In this document: in pieces, positions 1-6,749 of the stretch
Position numbering within the stretch: position 1 is the stretch's first letter
Layout of the letters: the number at the start of each line of letters is the position of its first letter
Assembly: GCF_000378945.1 (NCBI RefSeq)
Contig: NZ_KB900539.1
Location: forward strand, 2,339,129 to 2,403,128
Reading direction: 5' to 3'
Length of the DNA: 64,000 bases
Source: Methyloversatilis universalis EHg5
GTDB lineage: Bacteria > Pseudomonadota > Gammaproteobacteria > Burkholderiales > Rhodocyclaceae
Made by a program: the position numbers and the translations under genes
The notes under the pieces: generated by a model
Told to the model about the DNA's origin: nothing
Database searches by the model: none
The model's input: the letters and a program-made list of their open reading frames with translations, nothing else

Positions 1-639
1 CGCCGCCAGCCAGTCGAAGCCGGCGGCCTCGCCCATGTAGGCGCTGGACACCAGCACGCTCATGCCCGGCCGGCGCGCGCGGATGCGCTCGATCAGCTGC
101 CAGAACTGGCGGCGCGACAGCGGATCGACCCCGGTGGTCGGCTCGTCGAGGATGAGCAGATCCGGGTCATGGATGAGCGCGCAGCACAGGCCCAGCTTCT
201 GTTTCATGCCGCCGGACAGCTTGCCCGCAGGCCGGTCGCGGAAGGCGGCCAGCCCGGTGGCGGCGAGCAGTTCGTCGATGCGCGCGGCGCGCTCCGCGCC
301 GGCATGGCCGAACAGCCGACCGAAGAAATCGACGTTTTCGTACACCGACAGCGTCATGTACAGATTGCGGCCCAGGCCCTGCGGCATGTAGGCGATGCGC
401 GGGCAGACAGCCGCGCGGTGGGCACGGTCGGCCATGTCGCCGCCGAGCACGCGCACGCTGCCCTGCTGTATCACGCGCACGCCGGCCACCAGCGCCAGCA
501 GGCTGGACTTGCCGACGCCGTCCGGCCCGATCAGGCCGGCCATGCAGCCGGCCGGAATGTCCAGCGTGATGTCGTCCAGCGCAACGGTGTCGCCGTAGCG
601 CAGACCGACGCCGGCGAGCCGCGCGACCGCGTCCGTCAT
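1..639 (-). CDS. ABC exporter ATP-binding protein, RbbA/YhiH type (partial, N-terminal part)
   Basis: This is the N-terminal 213 codons of an ABC ATPase that runs off the left edge. The Walker A is GPDGVGKS, the variant typical of the RbbA/YhiH ATPases, followed by the signature LSGGMKQK and Walker [14 protein letters not shown]. In this family two ATPase halves are usually fused to a membrane domain and work with an HlyD-like adaptor to export drugs or other substrates; the rest is outside the window. The ATG at 637-639 overlaps the TGA of the upstream HlyD gene (ATGA), so the two are probably translationally coupled. The substrate cannot be told from sequence. Confidence is high for the ABC ATPase and moderate for the subfamily. 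Confidence 0.85.
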   Translation of the reverse strand, partial: MTDAVARLAGVGLRYGDTVALDDITLDIPAGCMAGLIGPDGVGKSSLLALVAGVRVIQQGSVRVLGGDMADRAHRAAVCPRIAYMPQGLGRNLYMTLSVYENVDFFGRLFGHAGAERAARIDELLAATGLAAFRDRPAGKLSGGMKQKLGLCCALIHDPDLLILDEPTTGVDPLSRRQFWQLIERIRARRPGMSVLVSSAYMGEAAGFDWLAA

Positions 640-1727
640 GGTGCTGCGGAGGGTTTCGGTGTGCCGACCAGCGGCGGCAGCGTGGCCGGCCACGGTGCAT
701 CCGGATCAAGCCGCACCCACGCCACGCCGGGCAGGCCAGTCTTCACCTGCTTCGCGTGCGCCTTCAGCAGCTCGGGCGGAATCTTCACCCGCACGCGGAA
801 CATGAGCTTCTCGCGCTCGGCTTCGGTTTCCACCGACTTGGGCGTGAACTGCGCCTGCGGCGACACAAAGCTCACCGTGGCCGGAATCGAAATGTCCGGC
901 CGCACGTCGAGCACGATGCGCGCTTCGGCGCCGATCGCCACCCGGCCGGCCTGCGAGGTCGGCAGGAAGATGGTCATGTAGACGTCGGTGATGTCGAGCA
1001 GCGTGAGCACCTTGCCGCCGGCCGCCAGCACCTCGCCCGGCTCGGCCAGCCGGTACAGCACGCGGCCGTCGGCCGGCGCCAGCAGCCGGGCGTCGTGCAG
1101 GTCAACGCGGATGCGCTCGCTGCGCGCTTCGGCCGCCGCCACCGCGGCTTCGGCCTGCTTCACCGCCGCCTGCGCCGCCTCGATCGACGACTGCGCCCCG
1201 CGCAGCTGCGAGGTCGCGGCACGCTGCGCCTCTTCCGCGGAGCGGCGGTTGGTGCGGTCGACGTCCAGCTTCTGGGTCGAAATGAAGCCCTTGTCCACCA
1301 GGCGCTGGGTGCGCTCGATGTCCTTCTCCGCCAGCGCGAGCTGGCTTTCGCGCTGCGACACCACCGCACCCGCGGTCGCCATGTCGCTGCGGCGCTGCGC
1401 GACCGCCGCCACGGCGGCAGAGCGGCTGGCCCTCGCCTGCTCGATCTGCGCGTCGCTGATCTGCAGTTCGGCTTCCAGCGCGCGCACGTCCATGCGCGCC
1501 ACCTCCTGCCCGGCCACCACATCGTCGCCTTCGCGCACCGCCACGCTCTCCAGCCGGCCGCCGGTCTTGGCCGCCACGTCGATCTCGGTCGCCTCGATGC
1601 GCCCGTTGCCGGACGCGAAAGCGGCGGGCGGCGCCGGCGCGTTCAGCGTGCGCCACGCAAAATAGCCGGCCACGGCGGCGACCGGCACCAGCAGCAGAAG
1701 AACAAGACGGCGTCGGGATGCACTCAT
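636..1727 (-). CDS. HlyD-family periplasmic adaptor (YhiI-like)
   Basis: A 363-residue membrane fusion protein with one N-terminal membrane anchor (residues about 8-25, leucine/valine rich after SASRRR). A biotinyl-lipoyl-like segment (about 45-80, [16 protein letters not shown]), a long Ala/Gln/Glu-rich coiled-coil hairpin (about 85-215) and a beta-barrel region ending near residue 345 follow. Such adaptors link an inner-membrane exporter to an outer-membrane channel. It lies directly upstream of, and overlaps by four bases, the RbbA-type ATPase, the usual yhiI-rbbA order. No outer-membrane partner is visible in this operon within the window. The substrate is unknown. Confidence 0.88.
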   Translation of the reverse strand: MSASRRRLVLLLLVPVAAVAGYFAWRTLNAPAPPAAFASGNGRIEATEIDVAAKTGGRLESVAVREGDDVVAGQEVARMDVRALEAELQISDAQIEQARASRSAAVAAVAQRRSDMATAGAVVSQRESQLALAEKDIERTQRLVDKGFISTQKLDVDRTNRRSAEEAQRAATSQLRGAQSSIEAAQAAVKQAEAAVAAAEARSERIRVDLHDARLLAPADGRVLYRLAEPGEVLAAGGKVLTLLDITDVYMTIFLPTSQAGRVAIGAEARIVLDVRPDISIPATVSFVSPQAQFTPKSVETEAEREKLMFRVRVKIPPELLKAHAKQVKTGLPGVAWVRLDPDAPWPATLPPLVGTPKPSAAP

Positions 1728-1982
1728 GAATGCGCCCTGCAGGATGAAGTCATGCCCCGATTCTGCCGCGTGGGCATTTCAGCGTCTTGATTTTTCGCAA
1801 CGCAGCATCCCGTGGCCGCAACAGTGTCAGCTGCACACCCTGCAGGCAGAACCGGACAAGGCCCAGGCAGCCCGGTAGGGTGTGCTCGCCAGAGGCGAGC
1901 GCACGCAGCTCAGACATGAAAGCGCAATGCCCGCCAACCTGCCGCGGCCGACCGGCCCGCCACGACGCCCGCCGGGAAAGAT

Positions 1983-2408
1983 TCAGCTGCCGGACAACGC
2001 CAACGCGCACAACATCAGCAGCAGCACCGCGTGCGGAAATGCCACGGTGGGCTTAAGCGCGGCACCGGCGTACTCCGCCAGCAACCCGACCGCGCCCGGC
2101 CGGCCTGCCTGCCACTCGCGGTGCAGCCGGAAGGCGGCACTGGCATCGGCCCCCTCGGCGATCAGCCCTTCGATCTTCAGCAGCCGCGTCCCCAGCCGCG
2201 CCTGCACCGTGCGCAGCATCGCCTCGGTCACCCACACCACCGCCAGCAGCGGCGCCGCCAGTTCAAGCGGAAAGGTAAACAGCATGCAGAACACCGCCAG
2301 CGCCACCGCCGCCAGCTTCACGCCAATGGCGCAACGCTCATGGCGCTCGTGGTCCTGCTGCAGGGTGGTCCATTCGATGTGGAGGGGCGACGAAGCGGGA
2401 GCATTCAT
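1983..2408 (-). CDS. Small hypothetical membrane protein
   Basis: A 141-residue protein when started at the ATG at 2408 (MNAPASSPLHIEW); a longer reading from 2483 adds 25 residues with no better ribosome-binding site. The N-terminal ~25 residues are charged (QQDHERHERC). A long hydrophobic stretch that could form one or two membrane helices follows (about residues 27-58), then a mixed helical segment with REWQAGRPG, and a last hydrophobic helix (about 120-138) ends the protein at LALSGS. I do not recognise a family. It stands alone between the exporter operon and the integron-like island. Coding is supported by frame length and a sensible membrane topology only. Confidence 0.5.
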   Translation of the reverse strand: MNAPASSPLHIEWTTLQQDHERHERCAIGVKLAAVALAVFCMLFTFPLELAAPLLAVVWVTEAMLRTVQARLGTRLLKIEGLIAEGADASAAFRLHREWQAGRPGAVGLLAEYAGAALKPTVAFPHAVLLLMLCALALSGS

Positions 2409-2790
2409 GTGAGCAACGGTGAGACCGGAAAGAAGCAGGAAAGGCCGCAATCTATCCGTTGCCGGCGCGGCATGCCCGGGCATGCGTCAGGGTTCTGGTG
2501 TGAAAGGCCGAGAAGCGGGTCTCTGCCATGGTCCCGGCCCCGACATGGCCGCGCAGGTGCGAACAGAAGACGTCGCCAGACCGAACTTTCCGCTCGAGGA
2601 GCCCCCACCGCCGCTCCACTCGGATGAATGACTGATGGAACCGACACCGTGGATATGCTCCACTTGTCTGACATACAAGAGGTGAGGTTTTTTGTGCTCG
2701 TTTAACAGTTAGTTATCCGGCACACAGCGCCGTAACAAATTGAAAAAAAGAAGTAACCCGTGAAAATCCTTTGTGTTTATCAGGCGGCAT
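2409..2790. other. Intergenic stretch before the attI-like site
   Basis: No gene is supported here. The first ~230 bases are GC-rich like the core genome. From about 2680 the composition drops sharply to AT-rich sequence (runs such as gaaaaaaag near 2741-2749), marking the left side of the accessory island. I looked for an integrase gene, which normally lies divergent to attI at this position, and found none. Confidence 0.5.
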
Positions 2791-2833
2791 CCATAGTTAT
2801 GGAGCAAAACTTCGCCAGAAAACAAAGTTAGGC
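2791..2833 (+). other. attI1-like integron recombination site
   Basis: The segment ends in AAAACAAAGTTAGGC (2819-2833) and contains GTTATGGAGCA at 2796-2806. From memory both match class 1 integron attI1, which carries the same GTTATGGAGCA block and the same terminal AAAACAAAGTTAGGC, although here the stretch between them is shorter. GTTAGGC (2827-2833) fits the consensus core site GTTRRRY where cassettes are inserted. The cassette gene starts 20 bases after the core, as expected. No intI gene accompanies the site in the window, so it is either an orphan or lost its integrase. The alignment was done by eye against remembered attI1. Confidence 0.72.
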
Positions 2834-2852
2834 CCGCCAAGAACGACATCCG

Positions 2853-4301
2853 ATGACTCTGCCGAAAATTCCCTCCCCTCCGTCCCCGGACACCTTAGAC
2901 CTCCTGATTCGAGCAAGGTCGCTGCTGGAGCATGCGGTTAGTCATTCGACCTCGGCGTCGGGCGTCGATCCGATCATAGTGGTTCACGGCTTGGACAATT
3001 CAATTGAGTATCTTGTGCGAATCATCGCACGCCATATCGACTACGAACTACTCACCGGCGACTCCCTTGAGAAGAGCGGCCTGCTAGAGATCATCGCGAA
3101 GCTCAATAAACACCTGAAGGCCAACTACGCCGTCGCGCTGCCGCACTTTGAGGACATCCGAGTACTTCGTCAAGCCAGGAATCTTGTGCAGCACGCTGCA
3201 ATCGATGTAGCCAAAGACCTCATCCACTTTGTTCGAATTACGCAGCGCTTCTTTGACGCAGTTGTGCCAGCCATCTTCGGATTGCAAGCGAACCGCCTCT
3301 CCATTTCGCAGCTGATTCAAAACCCTCAAATAAAGCTGTATCTTGAAGAGTCCGAGACCCATCTAAAGCAGGCTCAATATCTCGAGTCAGTAGAAGCTGC
3401 TCGAGATGCCTACGAAAACGCCTACCTATCCCATCTGGCCGAGTCTAGGCTGCGCACTTTTGCACCTGCAGCAGTATCACTAAACCGAAGCACGAGCCCA
3501 GAAGAGAGTTACCTACTTGAAACGCTCGCTGATGAGTTGCAATCGCTTAGATTGGGCGTCAATCCCACTCGGCTTGATCGATTTCGAAGAATACTCGATC
3601 ACATCCCGCATGACCGCAGAATTGACGAACGCGGGAATATGGTAATGATGCGCCCTTGGCAAGAGAGCGATGCGCAATTCTGCCTAAGTTTCGCCAACGA
3701 ATACGCACTAAAGTGGCAGCTAGACACCCTGGAGCCGTTGAACTCGCAGCCGAAACCCCTCGATCAATATCGAATAGATGAATTCGTGGACGATCAATCC
3801 ATTGAGACTGAATCTGGATTAGGCTGCGGATTCGGTGGCTTGGAAGGCCGCGACGGACAGCTCTGGTACGTAGGGGAGAAGACAATTGGAACACTGCGAG
3901 GCCTAAAAGTCGGTCAAACCTATCGATGGGGTTCCACACACTACAAGAATGGAGTGATCTCGACGAAGATCTCCTACGAAGCCACTCTCACTCAGTTTCA
4001 CCTCAGAGTGGCAACAACGCGCCCGAAGAGATGGGAAGTGTTCTTGTGGCGCGCTAGAGTTCCTTTCACCTGGCATCGAGATGATTTCGCTGACGGCCAA
4101 TGGAAATCTGCTAGTATTGATCTAAACAAAGCTGACGCAGAAACCCTGTGCACTCTCTACCCAATAGATCATGAAGCCGCAGCCAAAGTGATTGCACTAC
4201 GAATGGCGCTGGGAGAGATAACATCCCTTGAGCAATTGGAGCGCATATCGGGCATATCGAAGCAGCAGCTCGATTGGCTCACAATGTTCACCCATCGATA
4301 G
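2853..4301 (+). CDS. HEPN-like / helix-hairpin-helix protein carried as an integron cassette
   Basis: A 482-residue protein I cannot assign to a named family. Residues about 15-142 look like an all-helical HEPN domain: GLDNSIEYLVRIIARH, then LRQARNLVQHA giving an RNxxxH motif (R109, N110, H114), the catalytic signature of HEPN ribonucleases. Residues about 160-200 form another amphipathic helical pair. The middle (about 260-415) is mixed beta-like and unrecognised (GCGFGGLEGRDGQLWYVG). Residues 422-480 (SIDLNKADAETLCTLYP to DWLTMF) are a ComEA-like helix-hairpin-helix unit, suggesting nucleic-acid binding. Codon use (frequent CGA, AGA, CTA, TCA) and GC are unlike the neighbours. It sits between an attI-like core and a GCCTAAC half-site, so it is a mobile cassette. 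A defence or toxin role is inference from the HEPN motif. Confidence 0.85.
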   Translation: MTLPKIPSPPSPDTLDLLIRARSLLEHAVSHSTSASGVDPIIVVHGLDNSIEYLVRIIARHIDYELLTGDSLEKSGLLEIIAKLNKHLKANYAVALPHFEDIRVLRQARNLVQHAAIDVAKDLIHFVRITQRFFDAVVPAIFGLQANRLSISQLIQNPQIKLYLEESETHLKQAQYLESVEAARDAYENAYLSHLAESRLRTFAPAAVSLNRSTSPEESYLLETLADELQSLRLGVNPTRLDRFRRILDHIPHDRRIDERGNMVMMRPWQESDAQFCLSFANEYALKWQLDTLEPLNSQPKPLDQYRIDEFVDDQSIETESGLGCGFGGLEGRDGQLWYVGEKTIGTLRGLKVGQTYRWGSTHYKNGVISTKISYEATLTQFHLRVATTRPKRWEVFLWRARVPFTWHRDDFADGQWKSASIDLNKADAETLCTLYPIDHEAAAKVIALRMALGEITSLEQLERISGISKQQLDWLTMFTHR

Positions 4302-4331
4302 ACGTAGCATGCCGACGTCCGCGCGGGGCGG

Positions 4332-4344
4332 GCCTAACCCCTCG
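4332..4344 (+). other. Partial attC site (R'' core) of the cassette
   Basis: GCCTAAC at 4332-4338 matches the RYYYAAC consensus that begins an attC site and is the exact reverse complement of the GTTAGGC core at 2827-2833. It lies 30 bases after the cassette stop codon, the usual place. The following CCCTCG resembles the start of many attC sites, but the next ~140 bases contain no GTTRRRY partner. The site therefore appears cut after about 13 bases by later insertion debris. Confidence rests on the pairing with the attI-like core. Confidence 0.6.
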
Positions 4345-4360
4345 TATATGGACTCCCCCC

Positions 4361-4390
4361 AAAATCAAGACTGACCGATAGTCTGGTTTT
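4361..4390 (+). terminator. Possible terminator hairpin after the cassette
   Basis: An imperfect stem pairs AAAATCAAGACT (4361-4372) with AGTCTGGTTTT (4380-4390) around a 7-base loop, and the right arm ends in a short T run. It could terminate the cassette transcript or belong to a disrupted insertion-sequence end. Confidence 0.3.
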
Positions 4391-4608
4391 CCCGGGTAGA
4401 TCACTTGCAGTCGTATATCCGGCATCCGTAGTGGGTTCTGAGTGACCCGTGCCGACATGGAATCTGCGCGGGGCGCGCCAATCGATACAAACGGCACGCA
4501 TTTCGCTGCCGGAAGAGTTATCGGCGTTCGTCCCCGTGGGTGTGACCCGGTTGGCCATGATGAGCGATCTGTCTCGTGGCAAGCGGTGGCGGGAGGGGGT
4601 GACTCTGC

Positions 4609-4965
4609 TCAGGCAGCCACGGCGAACGAAGCCCGGGCTGCCTTTCTTGCCAGCCGGGGTTGGGGTTCACCGTAGGCGGTGGCATCGCGCAGCACGCTGT
4701 AGCAGATGCGCGCGAGCTTGTTGGCCAGTGCGCACGCGGCCTTGTTGTGGTGGGTACGCGCCTGGATGTTCACCGCCCACTGGCGCAGCGCATCCAGCTG
4801 CCGGTCAGCTTTGGCGGCGAGCGTGGCGGCTCTGAGGCAGGCGCGCGCGCCGTGCGTGAGCAGCATGTGCAGATACTTGTCGCCCTGCTTCGAGATGCGC
4901 CCGAGCTTGCGGGTCGATCCCGATGAGTGTTCGCGTGGCGTGAGCCCGAACCCGCTCGCGAATCG
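4609..4965 (-). pseudogene. IS110-family transposase, C-terminal fragment
   Basis: The reading frame from about 4965 to 4609 encodes FGLTPREHSSGSTRKLGRIS, KQGDKYLHMLLTHGARA and the tail HHNKAACALANKLARICYSVL. This is the C-terminal Transposase_20 domain of IS110 elements, about 115 of a usual ~340 residues. The N-terminal catalytic DEDD part is missing: upstream codons run straight into the pqqA terminator and read nonsense. It is a dead remnant. It sits between the integron cassette and pqqA, so mobile elements have worked at this locus more than once. Some IS110 relatives (IS1111-attC group) target attC sites, which would fit, but subgroup membership was not established. Confidence 0.8.
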
Positions 4966-5017
4966 AGGGGTGGATGACAGATCACGCTTCCAGCATCCGG
5001 CAACGCACCCCACAAAA

Positions 5018-5047
5018 GAAAACGGCGGGCAGAGGCCCGCCGTTTTC
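5018..5047 (-). terminator. Rho-independent terminator of pqqA copy 1
   Basis: A 13-bp perfect stem pairs GAAAACGGCGGGC (5018-5030) with GCCCGCCGTTTTC (5035-5047) around a 4-base loop. On the minus strand it follows the pqqA stop codon by 16 bases and ends in a T-rich tract, so it should terminate pqqA as a short transcript. Confidence 0.8.
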
Positions 5048-5063
5048 CTTGCCACCGCAGAAC

Positions 5064-5138
5064 TCAGCGGTTGGCGACGTACATGGTGATTTCGAAGCCG
5101 AAACGCAGGTCGGTGGCCTTCGGGGTTTCCCAGCTCAT
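5064..5138 (-). CDS. pqqA: PQQ precursor peptide PqqA, copy 1
   Basis: A 24-residue peptide reading MSWETPKATDL then RFGFEITMYVANR. It carries the ExxxY pair (E16, Y20) that PqqE, PqqF and partners cross-link and excise to make the redox cofactor pyrroloquinoline quinone, used by periplasmic methanol and alcohol dehydrogenases. It starts with ATG at 5138 behind a GAGGAG ribosome-binding site (5145-5150 on the complement) and is followed by a strong terminator, so it is expressed alone. None of pqqBCDE is in the window. It differs from copy 2 at 21035-21109 by one base (Ser2 here, Asn2 there). It abuts the IS110 remnant yet is intact. Confidence 0.93.
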   Translation of the reverse strand: MSWETPKATDLRFGFEITMYVANR

Positions 5139-5318
5139 ATTGATCTCCTCGGTTGTGGATAGGCTCTTTCGCAGGCCCGGCGGGGCGCGGTTGCGCTCCG
5201 CCTGACCTGCACTGCCAGTATCGTCAGCCGCTGTGGCGTCGGCCTCGGCAGAGGTCTGAACTCAGTCTAAGGAAATTCATGAAGCCATGATCCGGAAGAC
5301 TTTTCGGCCCGGCCTCGC

Positions 5319-5747
5319 TCAGTCGGCCAGCACCAGCTTCACGTCGATGTTGCCGCGGGTGGCGTTGGAGTACGGGCACACGATGTGGGCGCGGTCCACC
5401 AGGCCCTGCAGCTGTTCGCGCGGCAGGCCGGGCACCGAGATGGTCAGTTCGACCTCGATGCCGAAGCCGGTCGGGATGGCGCCGATGCCGACGCGGCCGG
5501 TGATGCGGGCGTCGGCCGGGATCGCGACCTTGTCCTGACCGGCAACGAACTTCAGCGCTCCCAGGAAGCAGGCGGAGTAGCCCGCCGCGAACAGCTGTTC
5601 CGGATTGGTGCCCGGGCCGCCGGCGCCGCCCAGTTCCTTCGGCGTGGACAGCTGGATGTCGAGCACGCCGTCGGACGACACGGCACGACCTTCGCGGCCG
5701 CCGGTGGCGCTGGCCTGGGCGGTATACAGAACCTGTTCAATCGACAT
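5319..5747 (-). CDS. ohr: Organic hydroperoxide resistance protein Ohr
   Basis: A 142-residue OsmC/Ohr-fold peroxidase that reduces organic hydroperoxides in the cytoplasm using its two cysteines, C60 in [10 protein letters not shown] and C124 in [11 protein letters not shown]. Both sit in family-typical context, and the length is normal. The start [11 protein letters not shown] at 5747 is preceded by AGGAGACC on the complement; a longer frame to 5816 has no support. It is transcribed away from an AraC-type regulator 134 bases away, rather than from the OhrR/MarR regulator usual for this gene. AT-rich sequence between them (about 5841-5880) includes a possible -10 (TATTAT on the minus strand, 5845-5850). 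Confidence 0.93.
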   Translation of the reverse strand: MSIEQVLYTAQASATGGREGRAVSSDGVLDIQLSTPKELGGAGGPGTNPEQLFAAGYSACFLGALKFVAGQDKVAIPADARITGRVGIGAIPTGFGIEVELTISVPGLPREQLQGLVDRAHIVCPYSNATRGNIDVKLVLAD

Positions 5748-5881
5748 GGTGGTCTCCTGGGTATGAGGTGGAATCGGGTACCGCCCCGGACGGGCCGGTG
5801 AACCCGGTGACCGCACTATGCGCCGCTCATCCGCACCAATGGAGATAATATGTATCGATTACTTGACTGATCGTATCACTC
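5748..5881. promoter_or_regulatory. Divergent ohr / araC-type promoter region
   Basis: 134 bases separate ohr (minus) from the AraC regulator (plus). The half near the regulator is AT-rich (gataatatgtatcgattactt, here 5844-5864) and carries related segments TATCGATTA (5853-5861) and GATCGTATC (5870-5878), a plausible site for the regulator. No boundaries can be fixed by eye. Confidence 0.4.
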
Positions 5882-6730
5882 ATGACGAATGAGGCACCTG
5901 CCGCACCGGACCGGCTCGAAGCCCTGCTGCAGCATTTTTCGGTCAGCGCGCGGGTATTCAATACCGGTGCGCTGTGCGGAGTGACCGACATCGGCGAAGC
6001 GGACGCGGCCGGTCGCATGCATCTGGTGCGCGCCGGCGCGGTCGAGGTGCACCACCCGGGCCGCCCGGTGCTGCAGCTCAGCGAACCGAGCCTGCTGCTC
6101 TACCCGCGGCCCCAGGCCAGCCGCTTCGTGACCGACCCGGTGCGCGGCGCCGATTTCGCCTGCGCCCGCCTGCACTTTTCCGGTGGCGACGCGAACCCGA
6201 TCGCCGCCGCGCTGCCGGATGTCACCTGTCTGCCGCTGTCCGCGCTCGACGGTGCCGGCGCGGTGCTGGCGCTGCTGTTCGAGGAGGCGGGCCGGCAGTA
6301 TTGCGGCCGGCAGGCGGTGCTCGACCGGCTGTTCGAAGTGCTGCTGATCCAGGTGCTGCGCCATCTGATGGAAAGCGGCGAAACCCGCCTCGGCATGCTG
6401 GCCGGGCTGTCGCACCCGCGGCTGCGCCGCGCGCTGGTGGCGATGCACGCCGAGCCCGCCCACCCGTGGTCGCTGGACGCGCTGGCCGCCGCCTGCGGCA
6501 TGTCGCGCAGCGTGTTTGCCAATACCTTCCGCGACACCATGGGCTGCACGCCCGGTGCCTATCTGCAGCGCTGGCGCATCGGCCTGGCACAGCGCGCGCT
6601 GCGCCAGGGCCGCGCGCTCAAGCTGATCGCGGACGACGTGGGCTATGGCAGCGAAGCGGCGCTGTCACGCGCCTTCCGCGCCCAGACCGGGCAGTCGCCG
6701 CGGCAGTGGCGGACGTCACGTACGGTCTGA
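5882..6730 (+). CDS. AraC-family transcriptional regulator with N-terminal cupin
   Basis: A 282-residue regulator. The N-terminal part (about 15-105, VFNTGALCGVTDIGEA to LLLYPRPQASRF) is a cupin-like ligand-sensing domain of the AraC_binding type. The C-terminal ~100 residues contain the two helix-turn-helix units, WSLDALAAACGMSRSVFANTF and LKLIADDVGYGSEAALSRAFR, ending in the usual GQSPRQWR. Members of this cupin/AraC group often sit beside and activate an oxidoreductase or detoxification gene. Divergence from ohr suggests control of ohr in response to a small molecule, but this is inference. The start ATG at 5882 is the first in frame. Confidence 0.88.
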   Translation: MTNEAPAAPDRLEALLQHFSVSARVFNTGALCGVTDIGEADAAGRMHLVRAGAVEVHHPGRPVLQLSEPSLLLYPRPQASRFVTDPVRGADFACARLHFSGGDANPIAAALPDVTCLPLSALDGAGAVLALLFEEAGRQYCGRQAVLDRLFEVLLIQVLRHLMESGETRLGMLAGLSHPRLRRALVAMHAEPAHPWSLDALAAACGMSRSVFANTFRDTMGCTPGAYLQRWRIGLAQRALRQGRALKLIADDVGYGSEAALSRAFRAQTGQSPRQWRTSRTV

Positions 6731-6749
6731 GCGGACGCTCCCACCGCAT

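Larger units (their letters stand above)
4302..4608. other. Gene-free stretch with mobile-element debris
   Basis: No gene is supported. It contains the attC relic, a TGGACTCCCCCCAAAATC stretch (4349-4366) that resembles the CCCCC-AAAA ends of some IS3-family elements, and a direct repeat of TCGTATAT (4342-4349 and 4411-4418). An imperfect hairpin lies at 4361-4390 (AAAATCAAGACT against AGTCTGGTTTT). No matching far end of an insertion sequence was found, so the IS3 idea is tentative. The right part leads into the 3' flank of the IS110 transposase fragment. Confidence 0.4.

Noticed and set aside
2409..2790. A divergent integron integrase gene upstream of the attI-like site
   Set aside because: No tyrosine-recombinase motif is present in any frame; the short frames here are shadows.
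4609..5055. An intact 148-residue gene
   Set aside because: The first ~30 codons run through the pqqA terminator and are not IS110-like. Only the C-terminal part matches a transposase, so it is a fragment.
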